Positions 35,235 through 45,064 of a DNA stretch of 64,000 bases are shown in pieces; within the stretch, counting starts at the first letter, position 1; the number at the start of each line of letters is the position of its first letter. Under the pieces are notes generated by a model that saw nothing but the letters and a program-made list of their open reading frames with translations, did not search any database and had not been told where the DNA came from. The position numbers were made by a program, and so were the translations under genes. Origin of the DNA: Neobacillus niacini (GTDB taxonomy: Bacteria; Bacillota; Bacilli; Bacillales; Cytobacillaceae). The stretch lies in assembly GCF_030817595.1 (NCBI RefSeq), contig NZ_JAUSZN010000001.1, positions 4,471,501-4,535,500 on the forward strand, written 5' to 3'.

Positions 35235-36107
35235 ATGCGTTTTGATGAGACTTATTCTGGTAATGTGTTTATAAAGAGTCATCCGAGTTTTGAAGAGAGT
35301 CAGGTTGTACTTTACGGGATGCCGATGGACTGGACGGTCAGCTATCGTCCGGGATCACGCTTTGGCCCAGCTCGTATTCGTGAGGTTTCGATTGGTTTAG
35401 AAGAATATAGCGCGTACCTAGATCGTGAACTGGAAGATGTGAAATATTTTGACGCTGGCGATATTCCGCTACCTTTTGGAAATGCGCAAAAGAGCTTGGA
35501 TTTAATTGAGGAGTTCGTCGATCAAGTTCTAGCAGCTGGAAAGTTTCCATTTGGTATGGGTGGCGAGCACTTAGTGTCTTGGCCAGTTATGAAGGCAGTT
35601 TATAAAAAATACCCTGATTTAGCGATCATTCATATGGACGCCCACACAGACCTTAGAGAAAACTATGAAGGCGAACCATTATCCCACTCCACTCCGATTC
35701 GCAAAATTGCGGAACATATCGGGCCGAAAAACGTCTATTCTTTTGGAATCCGCTCCGGAATGAAGGAAGAATTCCAATGGGCGAAGGAAAACGGAATGCA
35801 TATTTCAAAATTTGAAGTGCATCAGCCGTTAAAAGAGATACTTCCTGAGCTTGCTGGACGTCCTGTTTATGTAACGATTGATATCGATGTTTTGGACCCT
35901 GCGCATGCGCCTGGAACTGGTACAGTTGACGCTGGCGGGATTACATCAAAAGAGCTGCTTGCTTCTATTCATGAAATTGCCCGCTCTGGTGTAAATGTAG
36001 TTGGCTGTGACCTTGTTGAAGTGGCTCCAATTTACGACCCATCTGAGCAAACAGCAAACACTGCGAGTAAACTAATCCGTGAAATGCTTCTTGGCTGGGT
36101 GAAATAA
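35235..36107 (+). CDS. speB: Agmatinase SpeB
   Basis: 290 residues, ureohydrolase that turns agmatine into putrescine and urea. Binuclear manganese ligands are in GGEHLVSWP, IHMDAHTDLRENYEG and TIDIDVLDPAHAPGTGT. ATG 35235 has GAGGGAAG upstream and gives the family start MRFDETYSGNVFIKS; a frame from 35157 is longer but lacks a fitting RBS. Confidence 0.94.
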   Translation: MRFDETYSGNVFIKSHPSFEESQVVLYGMPMDWTVSYRPGSRFGPARIREVSIGLEEYSAYLDRELEDVKYFDAGDIPLPFGNAQKSLDLIEEFVDQVLAAGKFPFGMGGEHLVSWPVMKAVYKKYPDLAIIHMDAHTDLRENYEGEPLSHSTPIRKIAEHIGPKNVYSFGIRSGMKEEFQWAKENGMHISKFEVHQPLKEILPELAGRPVYVTIDIDVLDPAHAPGTGTVDAGGITSKELLASIHEIARSGVNVVGCDLVEVAPIYDPSEQTANTASKLIREMLLGWVK

Positions 36108-36118
36108 TTTGATATCAG

Positions 36119-36150
36119 TGCCTGTCCCAACCTCGGGGCAGGCATGTTTT
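36119..36150 (+). terminator. Terminator of speB
   Basis: TGCCTGTCCC / GGGGCAGGCA stem, loop AACCTC-like, then TGTTTTG. Confidence 0.7.
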
Positions 36151-36249
36151 GAATTGTGGCTTTTATACAGGTATAATAGGAAAAGTGTGTTAACTAGAAA
36201 TTTCAATGGACCTGCATAAGGTTCATTTTTAAAAAGGGTGTGCGTTTCA

Positions 36250-36669
36250 TTGTCAATTCCTGAGGTACCTGTAAAAATTAACGTGAAAACCACAATTGAT
36301 CACGATGAGACTTTTGAATTGATGGTATTTGGTACATACTTTGAAAAAGGAAATAGTGCTTATCTTCGTTATGAAGAAGCGGTGGAAGAGGGAAGTGTCC
36401 GGACAATTGTGAAGATGGCACATAATGATGCCCTTATTTTACGCGGAGGTGCCATTAAAATGCGTCTGCCGTTTGAATTGAATCGTAAGTTAAATGGCAG
36501 CTATGAAATGCCGTTTGGTCAATTTGCAACAGTGACAAAGGCAAAAAGAATAGATTATTCCTATGAAAATGGCAAAGGTCACTTCGGTGTGGTTTATGAT
36601 TTTTCAATGGAAGGTGCTCCCACAAGTACATATCAGTTAGAAATAGCGTTTCAGGAGGAGAAGAAATGA
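36250..36669 (+). CDS. ywiB: YwiB, DUF1934 family protein
   Basis: 139 residues, all-beta lipocalin-like family: [62 protein letters not shown]. Function unknown. TTG 36250 has AAGGGTG 9 bases upstream; GTG 36238 is the alternative. Its TGA overlaps the argS ATG (ATGA), the standard ywiB-argS pair of Bacillus. Confidence 0.85.
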   Translation: MSIPEVPVKINVKTTIDHDETFELMVFGTYFEKGNSAYLRYEEAVEEGSVRTIVKMAHNDALILRGGAIKMRLPFELNRKLNGSYEMPFGQFATVTKAKRIDYSYENGKGHFGVVYDFSMEGAPTSTYQLEIAFQEEKK

Positions 36670-38336
36670 ACATAGTTGAACAGGTCCAAAGTCGTTTAAA
36701 AGAGGAAATTCGGGCAGCGGTTGTGAAGGCGAATCTTGCTGCGGAAGAGCAGATTCCTGATGTAATTCTAGAAATTCCAAAGGAGAAGGCGCACGGCGAT
36801 TTTTCCACCAATATGGCAATGCAGCTTGCACGCGTGGCGAAAAAAGCACCGCGCATGATTGCAGAAGCACTCATCGAAAATTTCGATCGCTCAAAGGCTT
36901 CCATTGAAAAAATTGAATTAGCTGGCCCAGGGTTCATCAATTTTTATATGAATAATGCTTACTTAACAGATTTGATCCCGACGGTTCTAGAGGCAGGGGA
37001 AAAGTACGGAGAAACAACGGTTGGCGGCAAGCAGAAGGTTCAAGTCGAGTTTGTTTCCGCGAATCCAACGGGAGACCTCCACCTTGGTCATGCGCGCGGT
37101 GCGGCAGTTGGCGATTCACTTTGCAATATTTTAGCGAAGGCTGGTTATGATGTTTCGCGTGAGTACTATATTAATGACGCCGGTAATCAGATTAATAATC
37201 TGGCATTGTCTGTTGAGGCACGTTATTTTCAGGCACTTGGTCAAGACAAGCCAATGCCGGAGGATGGCTACCATGGTGCCGATATCATTGGGATTGGGAA
37301 GTCGCTGGCAGAAGAGTTTGGCGATAAGTATGTCAATGTGGATGAGCAGGAGCGTTTTGAATTTTTCCGTGAATATGGCTTGAAATACGAAATGGCGAAA
37401 TTGCAAAAGGACCTTGAAGATTTCCGGGTTAAGTTTGATGTTTGGTATTCGGAAACATCTCTTTATAAGAACGGAAAAATCGATGAGGCTTTAAAAGTGC
37501 TTCGTGAGCGCGGCTATATTTATGAGGAAGAGGGCGCAACATGGCTGCGTTCAACAGATTTCGGTGATGATAAGAACCGCGTGCTGATTAAGCAGGATGG
37601 TTCGTATACGTATTTGACACCAGACATCGCTTACCATAAGGACAAGCTAGACCGCGGCTTTGAGAAGTTGATCAATATTTGGGGTGCGGACCACCACGGA
37701 TATATTCCGCGGATGAAGGCGGCAATTCAGTCCCTTGGCTATGCTGCAGATGCCCTCGAGGTCGAAATCATTCAGCTTGTTCACCTTTATAAAAACGGCG
37801 AAAAGATGAAGATGAGTAAGCGTACCGGCAAGGCTGTAACCATGCGTGATTTGGTCGATGAGGTCGGCCTCGACGCCACTCGTTACTTCTTTGCGATGAG
37901 AAGTTCGGATACACATATGGACTTTGATTTGGATTTAGCTGTGTCAGAGTCAAATGAAAATCCTGTGTATTATGCACAATACGCTCACGCAAGGATTTGC
38001 AGCATCCTGCGCTCAGGTGAAGAGCAGGGCATTAAAGTTGATAAAAATGCTGATTTCTCCTTAATCGGTGCAGAAAAAGAAATTGAGTTATTGAAAAAGC
38101 TTGGAGAGTTCCCGCAGGCTGTAGGTGAGGCGGCATTGAAGCGTGTACCGCACCGTGTCACAAACTATATCATGGAACTGGCTTCAACCTTCCATAGCTT
38201 CTACAACGCAGAAAAAGTGCTCGACAGCGAGCAGCCGGAGCGCACTAAGGCGCGCCTCGCGTTAATTAAAACCGTTCAAATCACACTGCGCAATGCCCTC
38301 GCATTGATTGGTGTATCAGCACCTGAAAAAATGTAA
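36666..38336 (+). CDS. argS: Arginyl-tRNA synthetase
   Basis: 556 residues, class I synthetase. N-terminal tRNA D-loop recognition domain (1-110), HIGH-type motif [13 protein letters not shown] near 138, KMSK in [14 protein letters not shown] near 380, and the DALR anticodon domain at the end ([11 protein letters not shown]). RBS GGAGGAG lies within ywiB and translation is probably coupled. No T-box was seen, consistent with Bacillus argS. Confidence 0.96.
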   Translation: MNIVEQVQSRLKEEIRAAVVKANLAAEEQIPDVILEIPKEKAHGDFSTNMAMQLARVAKKAPRMIAEALIENFDRSKASIEKIELAGPGFINFYMNNAYLTDLIPTVLEAGEKYGETTVGGKQKVQVEFVSANPTGDLHLGHARGAAVGDSLCNILAKAGYDVSREYYINDAGNQINNLALSVEARYFQALGQDKPMPEDGYHGADIIGIGKSLAEEFGDKYVNVDEQERFEFFREYGLKYEMAKLQKDLEDFRVKFDVWYSETSLYKNGKIDEALKVLRERGYIYEEEGATWLRSTDFGDDKNRVLIKQDGSYTYLTPDIAYHKDKLDRGFEKLINIWGADHHGYIPRMKAAIQSLGYAADALEVEIIQLVHLYKNGEKMKMSKRTGKAVTMRDLVDEVGLDATRYFFAMRSSDTHMDFDLDLAVSESNENPVYYAQYAHARICSILRSGEEQGIKVDKNADFSLIGAEKEIELLKKLGEFPQAVGEAALKRVPHRVTNYIMELASTFHSFYNAEKVLDSEQPERTKARLALIKTVQITLRNALALIGVSAPEKM

Positions 38337-38375
38337 TGTTAGAATAGCTCCTTTAGAGGGCCATTGTGCTTTTGA

Positions 38376-38446
38376 CTGTCCGCCTGAGGTGGACAGTGTC
38401 CACGAGCGGTGCCTGTCACCGAAAGGACCTTTCGGTGACAGGCACC
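38376..38446. repeat. Repeat with an 18-bp perfect hairpin after argS
   Basis: 38376-38408 matches in inverted orientation the element between speE and speB. It runs on into GGTGCCTGTCACCGAAAG (38408-38425), 3-base loop, and its exact complement (38429-38446). May act as argS terminator although no T run follows. Confidence 0.75.
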
Positions 38447-38532
38447 AAACTTAAAATTTTACCTTTATCAAGAATAATAACCTGTATATGGTAAATATTA
38501 TAAAGGTACTTTTTAGATGAGGAGTGGCCCTG

Positions 38533-38712
38533 ATGAATGTGGGAAGAGCGAAGGAAATTGCTGAGTCGATGGATATGATTAATGTTACGTATGAGGGGAC
38601 GCCTGTGATTATTCAGCATGTGGATGATAATACGAAAATGGCGCGGGTTTATTCGAAGTCTGATCCGGAAAATGAAATAGAAGTTCCTGTTTTGAATTTA
38701 ATTGAAGAGTAA
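38533..38712 (+). CDS. sspH: Small acid-soluble spore protein H type
   Basis: 59 residues: MNVGRAKEIAESMDMINVTYEGTPVIIQHVDDNTKMARVY, the H-type SASP pattern, deposited in the forespore core in B. subtilis under sigma-G. ATG 38533 has GAGGAG upstream. Single-gene unit with its own terminator. Confidence 0.93.
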   Translation: MNVGRAKEIAESMDMINVTYEGTPVIIQHVDDNTKMARVYSKSDPENEIEVPVLNLIEE

Positions 38713-38742
38713 AGAGTCTCCTGTGAAGGGAGACTCTTTTTC
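38711..38742 (+). terminator. Terminator of sspH
   Basis: AAAGAGTCTCC / GGGAGACTCTTT stem, 6-base loop, then TTTTCA. Confidence 0.88.
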
Positions 38743-38765
38743 ATATATGTTTTGAATTAGATTAC

Positions 38766-38822
38766 TTTCTAGCTACAGTTCACAAGCGCCCTAGCGGCTG
38801 AACAGGGCACTTCCGCTTTCTT
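38766..38822. repeat. Degenerate GCGCC-type element
   Basis: CTAGCTACAGTTCACAAGCG through GGGCACTTCCGCTTTCTT resembles the reverse orientation of the element at 21918-22034, with most of the middle missing. Confidence 0.5.
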
Positions 38823-38823
38823 A

Positions 38824-38952
38824 TTAAACACCTTGTGAATGCTTATGGTTTGGCAATTTGCTTTCGGGGTCGTTATTGCCATGCTTTTGATTTTTCTTTT
38901 GCTTCTTTTCATTCTCTGCTAATTTTTGAACGAATTGGCTGGTGCTTTCCAT
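38824..38952 (-). CDS. DUF4023 family small protein
   Basis: 42 residues, starting MESTSQFVQKLAENEKKQKK and ending LPNHKHSQGV. Very hydrophilic, rich in Lys, Asn, Gln and His. The start and the KLPNxxH end fit DUF4023, a family of tiny Bacillus proteins, probably linked to sporulation but without known function. ATG 38952 has AAGGAGGG 9 bases upstream. Confidence 0.82.
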   Translation of the reverse strand: MESTSQFVQKLAENEKKQKKNQKHGNNDPESKLPNHKHSQGV

Positions 38953-39018
38953 CGACAATCCCTCCTTATGTGAATCTGTTGTTACTTTAACCATTCCCGC
39001 TTGAAAAAATGCTGGGAG

Positions 39019-39975
39019 TTATTTCACCTCAATGGTGGCCCCGCTGATTCGTTTAAAGCCGCGAACCTTGCTAATATCCTCGACTAATTTCAATGTTGCC
39101 TGATCTTTTGCCTTCGCCTCAATCATGAAATCCACATCTTGTCCGATTTCCTTTAGCATTTTTATAAATGGCATAATAAATTCGAGGTCAACAAAATCTG
39201 CATGTGACCTGAATTCTTTTTCACCCTTGGGGGAGGAAATATGGATTTTTGGTAATAGGTCAACGTGATCCCATGTTTTAAATATCCGCGGCAGTAACTC
39301 CTCCAGCGGTGGCTCGCAAAGGTTCGCCATGTGGTGGTGATAATCAAACACAAAGGGAATGGTTTCTTTTTCACAGGCAATTAATGTCTCCTCTGTATTG
39401 TAAGTTTTGTCATCATTCTCCAAGGTCATAGCGCGTTTAATATGTGCCGGTAGCTTTTTTAGATTCTCGTGAAAACGGCCAATTGTTTCCACCTTATCAC
39501 CATAGGCTCCGCCGATATGAATGTTCATCATCCCTCTATCCTCGACACCCATGGCCTCAAACATACGGTAATGATAGTTCATATCAATCACTGCATTATC
39601 CGTTATTTTTTGCTGCGGAGAGGTAAATAACGTGTATTGATTAGGATGAAAGCTAACACGCAAATTATTCTTTTTGATTAGCTGACCAATTTCTTTCCAT
39701 TGCTTCTTAAAGGGTGTAACGAAATCCCATAACACGTCTGGATGGGTAGCTAACGGTACAATCGAACTCGAAAGCCGGTACAATTCAATTTCATGGGCGA
39801 GATTGAAGTAGAACATTCGGAGCGTGTGGGCTAAATTGAGCCTTGTGAGCTCAAGTAATTTATTTTTACGCTCTTTTTCAGATAACTGCTGGTAGCGAGT
39901 AAACGTAAGTGTCTTCGATGGAGAAGCATCCCACAGGGTAATAGCTGTTGATACATAGCCGAAACGAATCTTCAT
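39019..39975 (-). CDS. uvsE: UV damage endonuclease UvsE
   Basis: 318 residues, TIM-barrel UVDE that nicks 5' of UV photoproducts. [21 protein letters not shown] at the start, [35 protein letters not shown] and FDYHHHMAN carry the metal-binding His, Glu and Asp residues. Equivalent to B. subtilis YwjD. RBS AAGGAG. Follows the cardiolipin synthase gene by 15 bases in one operon. Confidence 0.93.
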   Translation of the reverse strand: MKIRFGYVSTAITLWDASPSKTLTFTRYQQLSEKERKNKLLELTRLNLAHTLRMFYFNLAHEIELYRLSSSIVPLATHPDVLWDFVTPFKKQWKEIGQLIKKNNLRVSFHPNQYTLFTSPQQKITDNAVIDMNYHYRMFEAMGVEDRGMMNIHIGGAYGDKVETIGRFHENLKKLPAHIKRAMTLENDDKTYNTEETLIACEKETIPFVFDYHHHMANLCEPPLEELLPRIFKTWDHVDLLPKIHISSPKGEKEFRSHADFVDLEFIMPFIKMLKEIGQDVDFMIEAKAKDQATLKLVEDISKVRGFKRISGATIEVK

Positions 39976-39990
39976 CGCAATAACTCCTTA

Positions 39991-41193
39991 CTATAAAAAG
40001 AATGAAATAGCCCCGGCAATGCCTTCCTTTATCGACCTGAAAAAGTTTCTCTTATTAAGGTCCTCCAGTTTCAACGGTTTTGAATCAAGAATATCTTTAT
40101 GGAGTACATCTCTAAACCGTTCCACAAAGGCAGGGTCATAAAAGTAACAATTAATTTCTTTGTTTAAAAATAAACTTCTCTTATCAAAATTAGCGGTACC
40201 GATATCACACAGATGATCGTCGATAATGATTGATTTTGCATGGTAAAAACCATTCTTATACTGAAAAGCCTGTGCTCCTGCCTTCAACATCACACGTAAA
40301 TATCGGTATGAAGCTTCTTGTACAAGCATATGATCAGTAATATACGGGACAACAATGGTAATTTTAATACCGCGCTTTGCCGCACGAAGCAGTTCATGGA
40401 TGAGTTTTTTGCTTGGAATAAAATACGGAGTACCAATGGTAATCGACTTTTTTGCGTTTTGAATTAAGTGGAAATACTTATCTTCAAGGCGGCCTGCCTC
40501 CGTTGGAACAAGTTGATGTGGTACCGACCCTTTGGGCTGCTCAGGGGCATAACGAGAATCTACGACCACATGATCAGAAGCGTACTCATTCCAATCAATA
40601 AAAAACTCACGTTGCAGAAACGGGACACTTTCACCAGTGATTTTTAAATGGTAATCACGCCAGGGACTTAGCTTTGGATCTTGATCAATATATTCTTTAC
40701 CAACATTAAAACCGCCAAGATAACCAATTTTGCCATCAATAATTGAAATCTTACGGTGGTTTCGCACCTGGGAGGAATAAAAAAGGAATGGAAGCCGTAT
40801 TCGATTGCTAAAAGCAAATTGAACACCTGCATTACGCAATTCTTTTATTGCCGGCTTTCTCACCTTATAACTACCAACCCTGTCGACCAGCAGTCTAACT
40901 TCGACGCCTTCCTTTGCTTTTGCTTTTAAAATATCGAAAAACTGCTGGCTAAATTGATCATCTCTTACGATATAAAACAAGATATGAATATGGTTTTGGG
41001 CCATTTTCAATTCATGAAAGTAATCAGCAAACAGTCTTTTTCCATGTGGAAAAATATCAAAGTTTCCATGCAGAATCGGCGTTTCCCGTTTGCTGAAAAG
41101 TGAACGATGCTTCTTCCTTCCCAAGGAAAGATCGAGATAAAACCATACAATGATAAGAAGTATAAGAGCGATGACTATGGATGGTAAATTCAT
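39991..41193 (-). CDS. ywjE: Phospholipase-D-type cardiolipin synthase (YwjE/ClsB-like)
   Basis: 400 residues. One N-terminal membrane helix (SIVIALILLIIVWFYLDLSL), then two PLD domains with HKD motifs HRKISIIDGKIGYLGG and HAKSIIIDDHLCDIGTANFD. Condenses phosphatidylglycerol to cardiolipin. Single-helix form as in B. subtilis YwjE, a minor cardiolipin synthase. ATG 41193 has GGAGGAACG upstream; TTG 41211 rejected. Divergent from fadF. Confidence 0.88.
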   Translation of the reverse strand: MNLPSIVIALILLIIVWFYLDLSLGRKKHRSLFSKRETPILHGNFDIFPHGKRLFADYFHELKMAQNHIHILFYIVRDDQFSQQFFDILKAKAKEGVEVRLLVDRVGSYKVRKPAIKELRNAGVQFAFSNRIRLPFLFYSSQVRNHRKISIIDGKIGYLGGFNVGKEYIDQDPKLSPWRDYHLKITGESVPFLQREFFIDWNEYASDHVVVDSRYAPEQPKGSVPHQLVPTEAGRLEDKYFHLIQNAKKSITIGTPYFIPSKKLIHELLRAAKRGIKITIVVPYITDHMLVQEASYRYLRVMLKAGAQAFQYKNGFYHAKSIIIDDHLCDIGTANFDKRSLFLNKEINCYFYDPAFVERFRDVLHKDILDSKPLKLEDLNKRNFFRSIKEGIAGAISFFL

Positions 41194-41287
41194 TCCGTAT
41201 CGTTCCTCCAATCATTTCTTTTAGGTTTGCCAAACAGAGTCTATAGTATGAATTTCAATAATGTCGAATCATTTTTGCGAAAAACAT

Positions 41288-41315
41288 TTGACTGAATGCT
41301 CATTCATTATATAAT
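41288..41315 (+). promoter_or_regulatory. fadF promoter overlapped by a FadR operator
   Basis: TTGACT (41288) and TATAAT (41310), 16-base spacer. TGACTGAATGCTCATTCA at 41289-41306 agrees with the B. subtilis FadR box TGAATGAATANTCATTCA at all but two or three positions and covers the -35 and spacer. FadR would block it until long-chain acyl-CoA is present. Confidence 0.75.
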
Positions 41316-41406
41316 GGTGATAATAGTAGTCAGAAAATTTCATTGTTTTTAAATTTTCTACTAAAAACAAACAATTGGGGATCAGAAAAAAAAGGGGGCG
41401 TATTGA

Positions 41407-43506
41407 ATGAATGGGCTTTTATGGGTGAATCTCATTGCATTTCTTTCTGTAACCGCTTACGCAATCAGTCTATTCGTTTACGTGGTTAAAACGAGGATTG
41501 AATTCATTAAGCTAGGGAAAAAAGTTGAGTTTGACAACAAGGTCAAAGAACGAATGCAAAAGATCTGGGTCAATGTTTTTGGTCAAAAGAAGTTATTAAA
41601 GGACAAGAAAAGTGGAATCATGCACGTGATGTTCTTTTATGGCTTTATTCTTGTCCAATTTGGTGCCATTGATTTCATTTGGAAGGGATTAGTACCAGGC
41701 TCTCATTTACCGTTGGGGCCGCTGTATGCAGGGTTTACCTTTTTCCAGGAAATCGTGACGTTAATGATCCTAGTTGCAGTTATTTGGGCATTTTACCGCC
41801 GGTATGTCGAAAAATTAGTCCGCTTGAAGCGCAATTTTAAATCAGGACTTGTGCTAATTTTTATCGGCGGATTAATGCTTTCCGTTCTTGTCGGTAACGG
41901 AATGGGCATCATCTGGCACGGCCACGAAGCCACTTGGACAGAACCAATTGCGTCGTTAATTGCGCTTATTTTTTCAGGGATTGGTGAAACCGCTTCAATT
42001 GTCATTTTTTATGTGGCTTGGTGGGTGCATTTATTATTCCTATTAACTTTCCTTGTGTATGTGCCGCAATCAAAACACGCACACTTAATTGCCGGACCGG
42101 CAAACGTATATTTTAACCGATTAGAAAAACCAGGTAAGTTGAAGAAGGTCGATTTTGAGGACGAGTCTCAAGAATCTTTCGGAGTTGGAAAAATTGAGGA
42201 TTTTACTCAGCACCAAATGATCGATTTTTACGCTTGTGTAGAATGTGGACGCTGTACCAATATGTGTCCAGCAACAGGTACAGGAAAAATGCTGTCGCCA
42301 ATGGACTTAATTGTGAAAATGCGCGACCATCTAACGAATCACGGTGCCGCCATTACCTCCAAACAGCCATGGGTGCCGACTTTCGCGTTTGGCAACACAA
42401 AGGGTAACCAAATCGCACTCGCTGCAAGTGGCCAAGGTGCACAAGAATCAGCAGCAACACTTGCTTATAATCCAAGCTTGATTGGCGATGTCATTACCGA
42501 AGAAGAAATCTGGGCTTGTACCACTTGCCGTAACTGTGAGGATCAGTGTCCAGTAATGAACGAGCATGTTGATAAAATTATTGACCTTCGCCGTTATCTT
42601 GTATTAACAGAAGGAAAGCTAGACGCAGACGCACAGCGTGCCATGACCAACATCGAGCGTCAGGGCAATCCTTGGGGCTTAAACAGAAAAGAGCGCGAAA
42701 CTTGGCGTGAAGTTCGCGAGGATGTTGAAATTCCTACAGTAAAAGAGATGAACAAAAAAGGCGAAGAGTTCGAATACTTATTCTGGGTTGGTTCAATGGG
42801 ATCCTACGATAACCGCAGCCAGAAAATTGCTCTTTCTTTTGCAAAGCTTTTAAATGAAGCAGGCGTCAAGTTTGCGATTTTAGGAAACAAAGAGAAAAAC
42901 TCTGGTGACACACCGCGCCGTCTCGGCAATGAGTTCTTGTTCCAGGAGCTTGCGACAAAGAATATTGAAGAATTTGAAAAGGCTGAAGTTAAGAAAATCG
43001 TTACGATTGACCCGCATGCCTACAATATTTTCAAAAATGAATACCCTGATTTCGGTTTAGAGGCAGAGGTTTATCATCATACAGAAGTTTTATATCAGTT
43101 GGTTCGTGACGGAAAGCTTGTTCCAAAGCATGCTGTCAACGAAAAAATTACATTCCATGATTCATGTTACTTAGGCAGATACAACGATGTGTACGATCCA
43201 CCGCGAGAGATTTTAAAATCAATCCCAGGTGTACAGTTGGTGGAAATGGAACGAAACAGAGAGACCGGAATGTGCTGTGGCGCTGGCGGCGGCTTGATGT
43301 GGATGGAAGAAGAAACCGGACACCGCATTAACGTAGCGAGAACTGAGCAAGCACTTGCTGTAAATCCATCTGTTATCAGTTCTGGATGTCCTTACTGTTT
43401 AACTATGCTATCAGACGGAACAAAGGCAAAAGAAGTAGAAGAAAAGATTTCAACCTATGATGTTGCAGAACTACTTGAAAAGGCAGTTTGTGGGGAAGTA
43501 GCTTAA
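41407..43506 (+). CDS. fadF: Iron-sulfur membrane oxidoreductase FadF
   Basis: 699 residues. Five to six N-terminal membrane helices (about 1-225) resemble a respiratory gamma-type b-haem domain; then two [4Fe-4S] motifs, CVECGRCTNMCP and CTTCRNCEDQCP, and two CCG domains (CYLGRYNDVYDPP, MCCGAGGGLMW, CPYC). Thought to carry electrons from acyl-CoA dehydrogenases (via ETF) to quinone in beta-oxidation. Equivalent to B. subtilis YwjF, which is FadR-controlled, matching the operator found upstream. RBS GGGGGCG. Confidence 0.92.
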   Translation: MNGLLWVNLIAFLSVTAYAISLFVYVVKTRIEFIKLGKKVEFDNKVKERMQKIWVNVFGQKKLLKDKKSGIMHVMFFYGFILVQFGAIDFIWKGLVPGSHLPLGPLYAGFTFFQEIVTLMILVAVIWAFYRRYVEKLVRLKRNFKSGLVLIFIGGLMLSVLVGNGMGIIWHGHEATWTEPIASLIALIFSGIGETASIVIFYVAWWVHLLFLLTFLVYVPQSKHAHLIAGPANVYFNRLEKPGKLKKVDFEDESQESFGVGKIEDFTQHQMIDFYACVECGRCTNMCPATGTGKMLSPMDLIVKMRDHLTNHGAAITSKQPWVPTFAFGNTKGNQIALAASGQGAQESAATLAYNPSLIGDVITEEEIWACTTCRNCEDQCPVMNEHVDKIIDLRRYLVLTEGKLDADAQRAMTNIERQGNPWGLNRKERETWREVREDVEIPTVKEMNKKGEEFEYLFWVGSMGSYDNRSQKIALSFAKLLNEAGVKFAILGNKEKNSGDTPRRLGNEFLFQELATKNIEEFEKAEVKKIVTIDPHAYNIFKNEYPDFGLEAEVYHHTEVLYQLVRDGKLVPKHAVNEKITFHDSCYLGRYNDVYDPPREILKSIPGVQLVEMERNRETGMCCGAGGGLMWMEEETGHRINVARTEQALAVNPSVISSGCPYCLTMLSDGTKAKEVEEKISTYDVAELLEKAVCGEVA

Positions 43507-43512
43507 TATCCC

Positions 43513-43593
43513 GAGCAGAAGTTGTTTTGAGATACCTGAATTCATAAAATATTAGGAATTTTGTGTAAAATATTTCAACTTCTGCTCTTTTTT
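43513..43593 (+). terminator. Long-loop terminator of fadF
   Basis: GAGCAGAAGTTG and CAACTTCTGCTC, a 12-bp perfect stem, enclose 51 bases; TTTTTTAT follows. Confidence 0.75.
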
Positions 43594-43645
43594 ATGTAAA
43601 ATAGATAGTGGGTAATAAAACGCTTACATTTTTTTAAACAGAAAT

Positions 43646-43663
43646 CGAGCGAGCGTTCAGTCA
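43646..43663. promoter_or_regulatory. TetR-type (FadR-like) operator upstream of the thiolase operon
   Basis: CGAGCGAGCGTTCAGTCA, read on the other strand, is TGACTGAACGCTCGCTCG, differing by four transitions from the FadR box before fadF. A weaker cre-like sequence, AATAAAACGCTTACA, lies at 43614-43628. The binder could be FadR or the TetR protein encoded in this operon. Confidence 0.5.
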
Positions 43664-43697
43664 ATTAAAGGATTAAAGAATAGGGAGAGTGCTTTAA

Positions 43698-44885
43698 ATG
43701 GGGAAAACAGTTATTTTGAGCGGGGTTAGAACACCATTTGGAAAATTTGGCGGAGTGCTAAGCAGTTTGACTGCTTCACAGTTGGGCGGTATTGCGGTAA
43801 AAGAAGCAATTGCTCGTGCTGGAGTGAATTCTGAGGATATACAGGAAGTGATTTTAGGTACAGTTTTACAAGGCGGGCAGGGACAAATTCCGTCACGCCA
43901 GGCAGCAAGGGAGGCTGGACTTTCTTGGGAAGTCAAAACAGAAACAATCAATAAAGTTTGCGCTTCGGGAATGCGAAGTGTCACGTTAGCCGATCAGATC
44001 ATCCGTGCAGGCGATGAAGACTTAATTGTTGCAGGCGGCATGGAATCGATGAGTAATGCTCCATATATTTTACCAAAGGCACGCTGGGGCTTGAAAATGG
44101 GCGATTCATCGGTGAAGGATTTAATGATTCATGACGGCTTAAGCTGCAGCTTCACAGGGGTTCATATGGGTACCTACGGAAATTCAACCGCAAAAGAAAT
44201 GGAAATCAGCCGCGAAGCGCAGGATGAGTGGGCATTAAGAAGTCATGAGCGGGCGATTGCCGCAATGGAAGGCGGAATTTTTGCAGAAGAAATCGTGCCT
44301 GTCACTGTCCCGCAGCGTAAGGGTGCGCCGGTTGTCATCGAGCATGATGAATCACCACGAAAAGACACCTCTATCGAAAGACTTTCAAAATTAGCACCTG
44401 TTTTTAATTCAGACGGAACCATCACAGCAGGGAATGCACCTGGAATTAATGATGGTGCGGCGGCCCTCGTTTTAATGAGTGAAGAAAGAGCCCTACGCGA
44501 AGGCCTGAAGTCCGAAGCTGTTATCCTAGGTCATACAGCGGTAGCGGTTGAAGCAAAGAATTTTCCTCAAACACCAGGACTTGTTATCAACAGCTTATTG
44601 AAAAAGACAGGAAAAACAGTAGAAGAAATTGACTTATTTGAAATCAATGAAGCCTTTGCGGCTGTTGTGTTAGCAAGTGAAAAAATTGCCGGCCTTGATC
44701 CAGAAAAGGTCAATGTCAATGGCGGTGCAGTCGCATTAGGTCATCCAATCGGTGCTAGTGGTGCACGTATTATTATTACGTTAATGCATGAATTGAAGCG
44801 CCGTGGAGGCGGAATTGGGATCGCAGCTATTTGCAGCGGCGGCGGACAGGGTGACGCGGTGATGATTGAGGTTCCAAGAGTGTAA
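43698..44885 (+). CDS. Acetyl-CoA C-acyltransferase (thiolase)
   Basis: 395 residues. Thiolytic cleavage of 3-ketoacyl-CoA or condensation of two acetyl-CoA. C88 in [12 protein letters not shown] is the nucleophile; [11 protein letters not shown] gives the histidine and [12 protein letters not shown] the second cysteine. Close to MmgA/AtoB-type biosynthetic thiolases. RBS GGGAGAG. First gene of the acyl-CoA operon with hbd, two acyl-CoA dehydrogenases, tetR and icmF. Confidence 0.92.
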   Translation: MGKTVILSGVRTPFGKFGGVLSSLTASQLGGIAVKEAIARAGVNSEDIQEVILGTVLQGGQGQIPSRQAAREAGLSWEVKTETINKVCASGMRSVTLADQIIRAGDEDLIVAGGMESMSNAPYILPKARWGLKMGDSSVKDLMIHDGLSCSFTGVHMGTYGNSTAKEMEISREAQDEWALRSHERAIAAMEGGIFAEEIVPVTVPQRKGAPVVIEHDESPRKDTSIERLSKLAPVFNSDGTITAGNAPGINDGAAALVLMSEERALREGLKSEAVILGHTAVAVEAKNFPQTPGLVINSLLKKTGKTVEEIDLFEINEAFAAVVLASEKIAGLDPEKVNVNGGAVALGHPIGASGARIIITLMHELKRRGGGIGIAAICSGGGQGDAVMIEVPRV

Positions 44886-44908
44886 TTAGTTTCCAGATAA
44901 TGTCTAAT

Positions 44909-45010
44909 TGTACAAAACGGCAAGAAAAGTGTTCAAAACTCCAAGAAAAATGTACAAAACCATATAGAATTTGTACAAAACACAGAAAAAAATGTACAAA
45001 ACGCAAATAA
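44909..45010. repeat. 21-bp-period array B (TGTACAAAAC units)
   Basis: Units start at 44909, 44930, 44951, 44972 and 44993, exactly 21 apart, with core TGTACAAAAC and A-rich fillers. Preceded by TGTCTAAT as in array C. Lies between two co-directional genes of one apparent operon. Confidence 0.85.
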
Positions 45011-45064
45011 TCTAAAAACCCACTAGGGATTATTTTTTAAAAAAGGGCAATTGGAGGGGAAGTA

